Shown piece by piece: positions 1 to 8,187 of a stretch of DNA of 40,053 bases. The notes under the pieces were generated by a model. It saw only the letters and a list, made by a program, of their open reading frames with translations. It did not search any database and was not told where the DNA came from. The position numbers and the translations under genes were made by a program. The stretch comes from Deltaproteobacteria bacterium (lineage in GTDB: Bacteria; Myxococcota; JACPTQ01): contig JACPTQ010000016.1 in NCBI GenBank assembly GCA_016192705.1, positions 1 through 40,053 of the forward strand, given 5' to 3'. Every line of letters begins with the position of its first letter. Positions within the stretch are counted from its first letter, which is position 1.

Positions 1-197
1 CGGTGGTGACTTCGGGCTCCCATTCGGTCGCCCTTGCCATTTCCGCTGCGCGGACGCTCCACTGGAGCATCCGCAGAAGGCAGCGGAAATAGCCACTGGC
101 TTGCCGACAGACTGCTCGCGGAATATTCGCGCCTTTGCGGTGCCCCTGCTGACCGTACGCAAATCCGGGCGGACCGCTTTCCCGGGTAGATTTTTCT
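1..197 (+). ncRNA. possible structured RNA, 5' part may lie outside the window
   Basis: No reading frame is convincing here, but the strand folds strongly. Positions 39-49 pair perfectly with 80-90 (11 bp). Inside this, 50-54 pairs with 70-74 and 56-60 with 64-68 around a 3-nt loop, with one C/A mismatch and a 5-nt bulge at 75-79. A terminator-like hairpin follows near 163-195. A long imperfect hairpin in the middle of about 190 nt, followed by a terminator, is the layout expected of a small RNA. I do not find the conserved cores of RNase P RNA, tmRNA or SRP RNA. A 6S-like RNA would fit the length and general shape, but I cannot identify it. The family is unassigned and the 5' end is uncertain. 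Confidence 0.35.
163..195 (+). terminator. intrinsic terminator candidate
   Basis: A 7-bp stem (163-169 with 181-187, one T-G wobble) with an 11-nt loop is followed by AGA and a run of five T at 191-195. It would end the structured RNA upstream of it. The loop is large, so this is a moderate call. Confidence 0.45.
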
Positions 198-543
198 TAG
201 GCTTGAGGGTGGTACGAAGAGTTCACCCGCTGGGTGTCGGCTGACGATCGATCGACCCCCAAGTCTCTTAACCGCCGTTCCAGGGAAACGGCCAGTTTCT
301 GGTTGGGCGGGCGGGGATTGGGCGAGCGAAGGTTCGCGTCCGCAGGGGATGAGGTGCCGATGGGGCGTGGCATTGCCGTTCTCATGATGCTTGATTCACT
401 TGGTGCAGACTCACATTTCATGTCAGACCCGAGGACTTTTGCGAGCCGGAGCGAGCCCAGACCCCGCCCGCACCACGCAGGCCTTGGCCGCTAACCGGGA
501 ATCAGGGAAACGATGCGGCCGACTGTGCTAATGTCGATGCGTC
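198..543. other. stretch without a recognisable gene
   Basis: Short open frames exist on both strands but they lack a ribosome binding site, have Arg/Pro-rich shadow-like translations and resemble nothing I know. A small hairpin with GAAAC/GTTTC arms lies near 284-300. I see no convincing promoter for the gene starting at 544. Confidence 0.4.
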
Positions 544-1104
544 GTGACTGCCGAGATTCAAAGGGCCACAAGCGCACGAAAGGGACGACGACCCGTGGCC
601 GCTGTGATCGGGAACTCGGTGGCGAATGACGGCGTGATGCGGAGCGCGGAGGCGCTTGGACGGGCGCTCGTCGATGCGGGGTTTCGCATCATCAACGGTG
701 GCTTGGGCGGCGTGATGGAGGCGGCATCACGCGGGGCGCGGTCGAGCGCGGCGTGGCGCGAGGGTGACGTCGTCGGCGTCATCCCAGGTTACGACAAGAG
801 TGCAGTCAGCGAGCACGTTGACGTCTGCGTGGCGACGGGAATGGGCTGGGCGCGCAACGTCATCATCGTCGCAAGCGCGGACGTCGTGATCGCCGTCGGA
901 GGCGGGAGCGGAACGTTGTCGGAAATCGCGTTCGCCTGGCAGCTTGGAAAACCGGTCGTCGCGCTTGACACGGGCGACGGGTGGAGTCACGAACTTGCGG
1001 GGCGCGCGCTGGACGATCGCCGCAATGATGTGATCTTGCGCGCTGAGCTGCCGATCGACGCGGTCCGGTTAGCGCAGGAGGCTGTTGTTCGAAAAGGAGA
1101 GTAG
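544..1104 (+). CDS. SLOG/LOG-like protein, TIGR00725 type
   Basis: A 186-residue cytoplasmic Rossmann-like protein. After a basic N-terminus come the typical family elements: a first strand ending in GNS, the glycine block GGLGGVMEAASRGA near residues 52-65, IIPGYD near 80, and the nucleotide-binding motif GGGSGTLSE near 119-127. In lysine decarboxylase-like (LOG) proteins the last motif is PGGxGTxxE and supports phosphoribohydrolase activity on nucleotides. TIGR00725 members carry the GGG form and their substrate is unproven. The start is a GTG without an obvious Shine-Dalgarno sequence, so translation from a nearly leaderless message is possible. The gene converges on the next one, only 18 nt away. 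Confidence 0.85.
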   Translation: MTAEIQRATSARKGRRPVAAVIGNSVANDGVMRSAEALGRALVDAGFRIINGGLGGVMEAASRGARSSAAWREGDVVGVIPGYDKSAVSEHVDVCVATGMGWARNVIIVASADVVIAVGGGSGTLSEIAFAWQLGKPVVALDTGDGWSHELAGRALDDRRNDVILRAELPIDAVRLAQEAVVRKGE

Positions 1105-1122
1105 CGGAAAGACTTAAAGCTC

Positions 1123-1677
1123 CTACTTCGCGTCGCCCGCCTTTTCGAGCTTCTCCATCATCCCGCCCCACATCTCGGCCATCTTCGCCATTTCCCCCGC
1201 CCACTCCTTCATTTCACCGAGGAGCGCCTTTCCGTCATCGATGTGCTTCTTCCGCCACTCGGCCGGGAGCTTCCCGAACGCCGCCATGTGGTCCGCCATT
1301 GAATGGTCGCCCTTCTTCGCAAGCTTTTCCGACGCCGCCTTCAGCCATTTCCCTTGCGCCGCCATCGCCTTCCCGGCCGCGATCGTCTTCGCAGCGTCCT
1401 GCGCCATCACGCGCGCCTCGGCCGGTGCCGGCTTCAGCTTCATCATCGCCTTCGCGCCATCGGCGTGCAGCTTCCCGAGCTTCTGGAGTGTCTGCCCGCG
1501 CTTAATCATCTGCTCCGCCTTCTGTCCAGCAAAAGCCGAGCACATCATTTTCCCCATGTCGCCTTCGCCGCCACCGGCCGGCGCCGCGGCCCCTTTGGCC
1601 TCGCCATTCGCAAACGCGACCGGCGCGACGAGCATCGACGCGAGAACCAAACCCGACTTCAGCAAACCGTTCATCAT
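1123..1677 (-). CDS. exported Met/Lys-rich helical protein, unknown function
   Basis: An Sec signal peptide is clear (hydrophobic stretch near residues 5-22, cleavage after AFA). The mature part of about 160 residues is Ala/Lys/Met-rich and apparently all helical, with a single Cys in MGKMMCS and a Met-dense C-terminal end (MAKMAEMWGGMMEKLEK). No family is recognised. Its composition resembles periplasmic metal-handling or chaperone-like proteins, but nothing shows that directly. The start is decided by a GGAGG nine nt upstream of the ATG at 1677; an in-frame GTG at 1686 would sit directly on that ribosome binding site and is rejected. A perfect palindrome lies in the upstream region. Confidence 0.7.
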   Translation of the reverse strand: MMNGLLKSGLVLASMLVAPVAFANGEAKGAAAPAGGGEGDMGKMMCSAFAGQKAEQMIKRGQTLQKLGKLHADGAKAMMKLKPAPAEARVMAQDAAKTIAAGKAMAAQGKWLKAASEKLAKKGDHSMADHMAAFGKLPAEWRKKHIDDGKALLGEMKEWAGEMAKMAEMWGGMMEKLEKAGDAK

Positions 1678-1699
1678 TGCGCTCACCCTCCGTCAAATT

Positions 1700-1718
1700 G
1701 CCCGTCACCATGACGGGC
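1700..1718. promoter_or_regulatory. perfect 8-bp inverted repeat upstream of the exported Met-rich protein
   Basis: GCCCGTCA, three bases, TGACGGGC. It lies about 22 nt upstream of the start codon of the minus-strand gene, so it is either an operator or a 5'-UTR hairpin. No T-run follows on either strand, which argues against a terminator. Confidence 0.4.
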
Positions 1719-1824
1719 GCTTCGTTGTCACTAAAGACTGCTGCCATCAATTTGGTGACGAGCATCAGCGACAGCGAAGTTTTTTTGCATAGTCGACTGC
1801 GTACGTCAATCTTTGGGCGCGCGA

Positions 1825-2916
1825 TTACGGTGCGCAGCGGACAGGACCGAACGGGAGCGACTGGTCGACCGCGAACCCCATCGTGAGCGTCGAGCGGTGC
1901 GCCGTGCCAAGGAATTTGTGAATCTCCTCAGTCGCACCGCCAACGGCCGTCGCGCTTCCAGGCCCCGTTTCGTACCCCGCAGCGCCAACGACCGCGAGCG
2001 CGCCGCCATCCGGCTGCCGCACGATCATGCGCGTATCGACGGTGGGACGGCGTCGCCAGTACATGTTGACGTACCACGCCTCGCGATCCGGCGGCGGTTT
2101 GATACTCGACCCCTGGCCGAACATCGATCCGCCCTCGCCGAATGGGGCCCACGGCTCGCCTCGGTTCGCGACGAAGCCCGACACCGCCTCGGACAGCGCG
2201 TGGTGGCGAGCGAGGCCATCGGTGCCGCTTGACGGCCAGCCGCCATCAAACGGCTCGTCGGTCGTGACGAGGTGCGCTTCGAGAACGACGGGGCCGGTCG
2301 CGGGGAGATCGAGCGTGCCGCGGCTTACGTGCTCGATCGTTTCGGTGCGCATGTCGCAGCGAACGGTGGGGATCGACGTCCAGGTAATGTCGATGCGGTA
2401 AGGCCCAGCGCGTACGGTGCCCGCGCGGTCGACCCACGTGTCGGCGACGACGAAGTAGGTTCCGGGTTCGATGAAGCGCGAGAACGCGACGTCGTCTCGT
2501 CCGAAACAGGTGTTTGCGTCGAGCCCGCGAAGGAGGTGCGCATCGATGTCGGCGCCGCCGCGGCTCGTTACGCGGATACCGGCGATTCCGGCTTCTGTGG
2601 TCGTGAAGCGATAAACAAACTCGGGGCCCGACTCGTTCGTCGGGGCCGCGCATGAATAACGATCGAAACCACGCACCGTCGACGCGGTCGTGTCGCGCTC
2701 GTCGTGAAACGGGAGTCGGTCGATGCAGATGACGTCGTCGGGACATGGCGCGCGAGGGCCTGCGTCTGCTGTTTCACCCGCGTCCGGCACCGTCGTCTGT
2801 ACGCCCGGGCCCGCATCCCAACTCATCCCCCCGCGGGTTGGCGCGTCGACGCCACATCGCGTCGCGGCGATCGCGATGCCCAGAACGAGCGGAACGAATT
2901 TCGCAAAAACGTGCAC
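1825..2916 (-). CDS. putative lipoprotein or exported protein with a PPC-like beta domain
   Basis: A 363-residue exported protein. The N-terminus is hydrophobic (residues 4-19) and ends in ATRC, an imperfect lipobox with Cys21. An Asp-Ala-Gly/Pro linker follows, as in many myxobacterial lipoproteins. Residues of about 60-180 form a beta-sandwich-like region with a Cys pair and the GTYFVVADTW pattern, resembling the bacterial pre-peptidase C-terminal (PPC) fold. The remainder, with Trp and Gly-rich loops and a final Cys, is not recognised. The GTG start at 2916 is chosen because GGAGG precedes it and because a TATAAT box overlaps the upstream ATG at 2946, which would therefore not be transcribed. 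Function is unknown. Confidence 0.7.
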   Translation of the reverse strand: MHVFAKFVPLVLGIAIAATRCGVDAPTRGGMSWDAGPGVQTTVPDAGETADAGPRAPCPDDVICIDRLPFHDERDTTASTVRGFDRYSCAAPTNESGPEFVYRFTTTEAGIAGIRVTSRGGADIDAHLLRGLDANTCFGRDDVAFSRFIEPGTYFVVADTWVDRAGTVRAGPYRIDITWTSIPTVRCDMRTETIEHVSRGTLDLPATGPVVLEAHLVTTDEPFDGGWPSSGTDGLARHHALSEAVSGFVANRGEPWAPFGEGGSMFGQGSSIKPPPDREAWYVNMYWRRRPTVDTRMIVRQPDGGALAVVGAAGYETGPGSATAVGGATEEIHKFLGTAHRSTLTMGFAVDQSLPFGPVRCAP

Positions 2917-2944
2917 CCGACCTCCAGGTCGAAATAAACGCAAC

Positions 2945-2973
2945 ATTATACACGAATTACTTCTCGATGACGC
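2945..2973 (-). promoter_or_regulatory. sigma-70-like promoter of the PPC-like lipoprotein
   Basis: A perfect TATAAT (plus-strand 2945-2950) lies 17 bp from a weak -35 candidate, GCGTCA. The predicted transcript start is near 2938, giving a leader of about 22 nt with GGAGG just before the GTG start. Confidence 0.5.
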
Positions 2974-3007
2974 GACGAAAACGAGATCGCCCGCGCACCC
3001 GATTTTG

Positions 3008-3499
3008 TCAGCTAAATTTCTCGACGGTCTCGAGAAGCGCGTCGATCGTGACCGGCTTTCGCAGAAAGCCCGTTGCGCCGAGCGATTCGGCTTTCTTGTC
3101 GAGCGTCGCGTCGCCCGACAGCACCACCACCGGAATTCGCGCAAGCTCCGGGTCGGTCGCCTGCGCCGCCATGAACTGCCACCCGTTCATGACCGGCATC
3201 ATGAGGTCGAGGAGGATGAGACAGGGCGGGCTCGCCGCGTGCAACTTGTCGAGCGCGTCTTGGCCGTTCTCGGCCGCAGCGACGCGATACCCCTCGAGCT
3301 CAAGCGCCTGAGCAAGCATCGCACGCACATCGGCGTCGTCCTCGACGATAAAAACCACTCTCGCGTGTTTGAGCTCAGTTCCCATGCCATCATCCCCCAC
3401 AGCATCGTCCCGCGCAGGAACATCCATTATCGCCAGCTCCGTCGCTACAACCGTATCGGCTATTACACTTTTTGAACCCAACGGCGCAAGTGAAATCAT
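3008..3499 (-). CDS. single-domain response regulator (receiver)
   Basis: A 163-residue protein whose last 120 residues form a complete CheY-like receiver. Acidic residues E53-D54-D55, phospho-acceptor D98 in LLDLMMP, S128 and K148 are all present, so phosphotransfer should work. There is no output domain, so it acts by protein contact or as a phosphate carrier. Its ATG overlaps the stop codon of the upstream three-PAS kinase as ATGA, which implies translational coupling and makes that kinase the likely partner. Starting there adds about 40 low-complexity residues; an internal ATG at 3385 preceded by GGGGGA is the alternative start. Confidence 0.88.
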   Translation of the reverse strand: MISLAPLGSKSVIADTVVATELAIMDVPARDDAVGDDGMGTELKHARVVFIVEDDADVRAMLAQALELEGYRVAAAENGQDALDKLHAASPPCLILLDLMMPVMNGWQFMAAQATDPELARIPVVVLSGDATLDKKAESLGATGFLRKPVTIDALLETVEKFS

Positions 3500-5445
3500 G
3501 CGCTGCTCTCCTCGCGCGGTCGTCGCGGCAAGGTCACCATGAACGTCGATCCAGCCCCTAGTTCGCTTCGCACCGAAATCGCGCCACCGTGTGCTTCGAC
3601 GATGCGCCGCACGATGTAAAGGCCGAGCCCGAGACCGCCATACTGCGAGGACGAAACGCCACGCTCGAAACGATCAAAGACGCGATCGCACGCATCGGGC
3701 GAGATGCCGATCCCTTGGTCGACGACGTGTAACGTCACTTCCGTCGACTCGACGCCGACCGTGACGGCGATCGGCCGACCCGCACCGTATTTGACGGCGT
3801 TCGAAAGGAGATTCATGACGACCTGCTCAAGGCGTGCGCGATCCCAGATGCCTGTCGCGTTTTCGGCGAGCGAAACCGAGAGCGCGCACCCCGCTTGCTC
3901 GAGTTCTGGTGTTGACTGAAGCACCACGTCTCGCACGACATGCGAGAGCTCAACGGCGGACAGGTTGAGGTGAAACTGGCCGGTGTCGAGGCGCGAGAGG
4001 TCGAGGAGGCTGTCGATGAGGCGTTCGATGCGACGGCCTTGGCGCGCGGCGACTTCGATGGAGCTGGCACAGATTTGATCGCAATCGTTTTGGGCCGCGA
4101 ACTTGGCGCGAGCGCGCAGGGCCGTTTGCAGCGCGAGTTGCAGCGACGTGAGCGGGTTACGAAGCTCATGGGACGCGATCGACACGAACTCCTCGCGCGC
4201 GCGGACCGCATCCTCGGCCACTTTGCGAGCATCGCGTTCTTCCGCCAAGAGTTTGTCGCGCTCCGCTTCGGAGCGGTGGCGTTCCGTCACGTCTCGAAAA
4301 CTCCAGACGCGGCCAGCGGCCTTCCCGTCGATTCGTTGTGGCAGCGAAAACCGTTCGAAGACGCGCCCGTCTTTAAATCGCAAAACGTCGAAGCTCTCTG
4401 CGTCAGCCTGTTGATAAAGCTCGCGCACTTTCGCGAGGAATTGGTCCGGCGTCGCGAGTTGGTCGAGAACGCAGGCGAGCGCGCGGTTATCGTTTTTCGT
4501 TGCGATGACGTCGTCGGGGATTCGCCACATCTCAACGAACCGGCGATTGAAGCTTGTGATGCGGCCGTCTCGATCAACGACCAGAATGCCGTCGGCCGTG
4601 GCTTCGAGCGTCGCGCGAAGGAGCGACACGGTTTCGGCGAGGGCACGTTCGCCGCGTTTCTGTTCCGTAATGATGGTTGAGACCGCGTGGGTGCCGGCGA
4701 CGGAGCCGTCGTCGGCGATGAGGGGCGCATAGGCGGTGTCGAACCAAACGCCGCCGATTTCTCCTGACTCGGAAAAGGCTTCACCCGCAAGCGCGCGCTT
4801 CAGCGTGTTAATCACCCACGGAATTTCGCGGTACATTTCGAACGCGTTACGGCCGATGACGTCACATGGTTTCAGCTCCATCGCGTTGAGTCCGCGACCG
4901 GCTGAGAAAGTGACGGTTCCGTCGCGGTCGAGCGACCACAGAATGATGGGAACGTGTTCTAAGATGCTATTCATCCGTGTTTCGGTCGCTCGCAGCGCGG
5001 CCTCGGCCGCGACGCGCGCTGTGATGTCGCGAATGAACCCCGTGAAGAAAAGTGCCCCTCCGGAATCTGTCGATGTGGTCGTGATCTCGATGGGAAATAG
5101 AGCGCCGTTCTTGCGGAGCCCCGTGAGATCAATCCGCTGACCCAGCATGCGCGCCTCTCCCGTTTCGTTGAAACGACGGAGGCCCTCGCGGTGTCGCGCG
5201 CGATCGGCTTCTGGAATGATGACCTCGGCGAGCTCGCGGCCGATGACTTCTGCGCGCGTCCAACCGAAAATCCGCTCAGCGGCGGCGTTCCATTCAGTGA
5301 TGCGGCCCGCGCGATTCATCGAGACGACGGCGTCGAGCGACGCGTTGATAATCGCGGCTTGGCTTCTTGCGGCGGCGTCGGCTTCCTTGAGCTCTTCTTT
5401 AAGGCGCTCGATCTCCCCCCGCAACTTCGTTGCCTCGTCGTCCAC
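3496..5445 (-). CDS. hybrid-free PAS-PAS-PAS sensor histidine kinase
   Basis: 649 residues with no membrane segment, so a cytoplasmic sensor. The order is a short N-terminal coiled coil (1-30), PAS1 (about 30-150, ending in the typical GFIRDIT), PAS2 (about 155-275), PAS3 (about 285-400), a linker coiled coil, a HisKA domain with H426 in SHELRNPL, and a HATPase_c domain with the N box (NLLSNAVKYG), G1 (DQGIGI) and G2 (GLGLGL). No PAS cofactor residue can be named, so the signal is unknown. A GTG start with GGAG six nt upstream was chosen. It is coupled to a receiver protein downstream and divergent from an NtrC-type gene 90 bp away. Confidence 0.92.
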   Translation of the reverse strand: MDDEATKLRGEIERLKEELKEADAAARSQAAIINASLDAVVSMNRAGRITEWNAAAERIFGWTRAEVIGRELAEVIIPEADRARHREGLRRFNETGEARMLGQRIDLTGLRKNGALFPIEITTTSTDSGGALFFTGFIRDITARVAAEAALRATETRMNSILEHVPIILWSLDRDGTVTFSAGRGLNAMELKPCDVIGRNAFEMYREIPWVINTLKRALAGEAFSESGEIGGVWFDTAYAPLIADDGSVAGTHAVSTIITEQKRGERALAETVSLLRATLEATADGILVVDRDGRITSFNRRFVEMWRIPDDVIATKNDNRALACVLDQLATPDQFLAKVRELYQQADAESFDVLRFKDGRVFERFSLPQRIDGKAAGRVWSFRDVTERHRSEAERDKLLAEERDARKVAEDAVRAREEFVSIASHELRNPLTSLQLALQTALRARAKFAAQNDCDQICASSIEVAARQGRRIERLIDSLLDLSRLDTGQFHLNLSAVELSHVVRDVVLQSTPELEQAGCALSVSLAENATGIWDRARLEQVVMNLLSNAVKYGAGRPIAVTVGVESTEVTLHVVDQGIGISPDACDRVFDRFERGVSSSQYGGLGLGLYIVRRIVEAHGGAISVRSELGAGSTFMVTLPRRPREESSA

Positions 5446-5535
5446 TCAACACTCCACTCGGATCGCGCGCGAACCCAGACTTCATGGTACGCGCCCTGGA
5501 GGTGTTTGTCTCAAAAAGGTGGTAATTTATAGTCG

Positions 5536-6832
5536 GTGAGCCGCAGCATTCTGATCGTCGACGACGAAGAAAACGTGCGCCATATGCTCGCGATTGTGCT
5601 TCGCGACGCGGGGTATCGCGTGTCGGTTGCGTGCGATGCCGCGTCGGCGTTAAAGACGCTTGCGGGCGGTCGATTCGACGTCGTGGTGTCGGACGTGCGG
5701 ATGCCGGCTTTATCGGGGCTTGAGCTGCTTGAGGCGATTCGGACGCGCGGGATCGAAACGACGGTCATCTTGATGAGCGCGTACGGCAACTTCGATTCGG
5801 CGATCGAAGCGGTGAAACGGGGTGCTTACGACTACATCGCGAAGCCGTTCAAAACGGACGAGGTCGTGCTGGCGCTGCGAAAGGCCGAGGAACGCGAAAA
5901 ATTGCGCGGCGAAAACCGCGGGCTTCGACGTGACGCTGAGCGCGTGTACGGAACCGAGGCGATTGTTGGCGAAAGCGCGAAAGTCTTGGCGCTTCGCGAG
6001 ACGATTGCCCGCGTCGCTCAGCATCGGTCGACGGTTCTTATTGTTGGCGAAAGCGGAACCGGGAAAGAGCTGGTGGCGCGGGCGCTTCACCTTGCCTCGC
6101 GGCGAGCGGCGTTTGTGGCGGTCAATTGCGGCGCGATTCCCGAGGCGCTCATCGAGAGCGAGCTGTTTGGGCACGAGAAGGGCGCGTTCACCGATGCGGT
6201 TCGACAGAAGCACGGGCTGTTTGAGGAGGCGCACAGCGGCACGCTTTTCCTCGACGAAATCGGCGAGCTGCCGCTTGCGATGCAGGTCAAGCTGTTGCGC
6301 GCGCTTGAGGAAGAGACGATTCGGCGCGTCGGCGGAACGGACGAAGTGCCGGTCGATGTGCGGGTTGTTGCGGCGACGCTTCGCGATCTCGAGGCCGAGG
6401 TCAAGCGGGGTCGCTTTCGCGAAGATCTTTTTTACCGTTTGAATCGCGAGGCACTTCGCGGCAAAGCTCGCGGAACGTGGCCGAGCGCGAGCCGTCGATT
6501 TCACGCGGGACGTGGAAGAGGCGCTCGTGCGGTACGCGTGGCCGGGAAACGTTCGCGAGCTGCAAAACGTCATCGAGCGCGCCTTAGTTTTATGCGATGC
6601 CGACGGCACAATCGATGTTGACGATCTTCCCGAGAAGGTTCGGTCGGATGCCGGGTCGATGCCTCGGTGCGCCTCGGAGCTTTCCGTCAAGCGCGCGACG
6701 CGCGAATTGGAGACGCGGCTCATTCGCGACGCGCTCACGCGAACCGGTGGCAACCGCACCGCGGCGGCAAAACTCCTCGACCTCTCGCACCGCGCGCTCC
6801 TGTACAAGATCCGCGACTTCGGCTTGGAGTAG
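5536..6832 (+). pseudogene. NtrC-family sigma-54 activator broken by an out-of-frame deletion
   Basis: Frame 1 encodes a receiver (D10-E11-E12, phospho-acceptor D53, K103) and most of an AAA+ domain: Walker A GESGTGKE (171-178), GAFTDA in place of GAFTGA (216-221), Walker B LFLDE, and [10 protein letters not shown] ending at residue 303. Directly after this, about 20 conserved residues (the LPPLRERxxDI segment) are missing. The protein continues one frame later from about position 6446, through [15 protein letters not shown] and a Fis-type helix-turn-helix ending in RALLYKIRDFGLE. The deletion is therefore roughly 55-60 bp and not a multiple of three. As written, no full activator can be made. 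It is either a recent pseudogene or an assembly error. GTG start at 5536. Confidence 0.8.
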
Positions 6833-6835
6833 TTG

Positions 6836-6890
6836 ACCTCTGTGTTTCCGCGCTCTGAGTCTCTGTGACTCTGTGGTTTCTCTTTCTTGT
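6836..6890. repeat. dispersed CTCTGTG-type repeat, intergenic copy
   Basis: This T/C-rich, TCTGTG-reiterating stretch fills the gap between two convergent genes. Positions 6863-6884 match 37211-37232 at 21 of 22 bases. A more diverged relative lies at 20026-20067. Such tracts (CTCTGTGTCTCTGTGGTTT type) are known as dispersed repeats in many bacterial genomes. Confidence 0.65.
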
Positions 6891-6896
6891 TTTTCT

Positions 6897-8087
6897 TCAC
6901 CCCGCGGCCGCGCGAAACGTATCGCTGCAAAACTGCTCGTAGACTTCAAAACCCTTAAACACCGCGCGATCGCCGCACATAGGGCAGTCGGGATCGCGCT
7001 GGAGGCGCATCTCGCGGAACGTCCCCTTGAGAGCGTCGTACATCACGAGGCGACCAACGAGTGGATTCCCGGCACTGAGGATGAGCTTCACGACTTCGGT
7101 CGATTGCAAGAGGCCGACGATTCCCGGCAAGATGCCGAGGACGCCCGCATCGGCGCACGACGGCGCGAGCTCGGGGGGCGGCGGCAACGGGTAAAGGCAA
7201 CGGTAGCATGGGCCGCCTTTTTTCGGCGCGAAGACCGTCGCTTGGCCTTCGAACCGGTAGACCGAGCCGTGAACGTTCGGTTTGCCGAGGTGCACACAAA
7301 CGTCGTTGATGAGGTAACGCGTCGCGAAGTTGTCGGTGCCGTCGAGGATGACGTCGTACTTTGAAAAGATGTCGACGGCGTTGCTGACGTCGAGGCGCAG
7401 CTCATGCGCGACGACGTTCACGTCGGGGTTCAGGCCCGCGATGGTTGCACGCGCGCTTTCGACTTTTGGTTTGCCGACGCGATCGTTCGTGTGAATCACT
7501 TGGCGCTGAAGATTCGACATGTCGACGACGTCGTTGTCGACGATGCCAAGCGTGCCGACGCCGGCCGCCGCGAGATAAAGCGCCGCTGGGGCACCGAGCC
7601 CGCCCGCGCCGATGAGAAGCACTTTCGCGTCGAGGAGTTTGAGTTGCCCGGCCTCGCCGACTTCCGGGATGAGCAGGTGACGCGAATAGCGTTGCTTTTG
7701 TAGCTGGGTCAAGGACCGCGGCTTCACGACGGCGTAACCCGCTTCGACCCACTTTCCGAATCCACCCGCCATCGACTGCACGTCGCCATATCCCATTTCT
7801 TCGAGCGTGCGCGCGGCGAACGCGCTTCGGTTGCCGCCCGCGCAATAAACGACAACCGGCGTCGATTTGTCGGGGATTTTGCTCTCGATGCGCAGCTCAA
7901 GAAAACCACGCGGTAGCGCGATCGCGCCCGGAAGATGCCCCTCCGCGACCTCCTCGCCCTCGCGCACGTCAAGAATGATTGGCTTCTCACCGTTCCCGGG
8001 TGCGTCAACGACGCGCTTCACGTCTGCGACCTTTATCTCGCGAATTTCGGCCCTTACGGCCTTCAGAAGATCTTTTCCAGTGGGCAT
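6897..8087 (-). CDS. moeB: rhodanese-ThiF/MoeB fusion adenylyltransferase
   Basis: 396 residues. The N-terminal rhodanese domain (about 18-120) has its active-site C82 in YCAGGNRS. The C-terminal E1-like ThiF/MoeB domain (about 133-375) has the nucleotide loop GAGGLGAP (160-167), the DNDVVDMSNLQRQ segment, the catalytic Cys C311, and zinc pairs C294/C297 and C368/C371. Such enzymes adenylate the C-terminal Gly-Gly of a ubiquitin-like sulfur carrier (MoaD, ThiS or relatives), and the rhodanese can supply persulfide sulfur. In eukaryotic MOCS3/Uba4 the rhodanese is C-terminal; here the order is reversed. No carrier gene is nearby, so the pathway is open. ATG at 8087 is preferred over an upstream TTG because GAGAGGA precedes it. 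Confidence 0.88.
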   Translation of the reverse strand: MPTGKDLLKAVRAEIREIKVADVKRVVDAPGNGEKPIILDVREGEEVAEGHLPGAIALPRGFLELRIESKIPDKSTPVVVYCAGGNRSAFAARTLEEMGYGDVQSMAGGFGKWVEAGYAVVKPRSLTQLQKQRYSRHLLIPEVGEAGQLKLLDAKVLLIGAGGLGAPAALYLAAAGVGTLGIVDNDVVDMSNLQRQVIHTNDRVGKPKVESARATIAGLNPDVNVVAHELRLDVSNAVDIFSKYDVILDGTDNFATRYLINDVCVHLGKPNVHGSVYRFEGQATVFAPKKGGPCYRCLYPLPPPPELAPSCADAGVLGILPGIVGLLQSTEVVKLILSAGNPLVGRLVMYDALKGTFREMRLQRDPDCPMCGDRAVFKGFEVYEQFCSDTFRAAAG

Positions 8088-8187
8088 GCGGTTTCCCGTC
8101 CTCTCTCTCTCGTGCAAGATATGTTACTCCCGAGACACCACGCGGAAAAGAGCCGACGAAAGCTGGCCCCAAGCCGCGTTGGCGCGA

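Noticed and set aside
234-494. 86-residue open frame on the plus strand
   Set aside because: No ribosome binding site, Arg/Pro/Ser-rich translation typical of GC-rich shadow frames, and no recognisable pattern.
1770-1800. T-run near 1780-1790 as a terminator
   Set aside because: No GC-rich hairpin directly precedes it on the plus strand.
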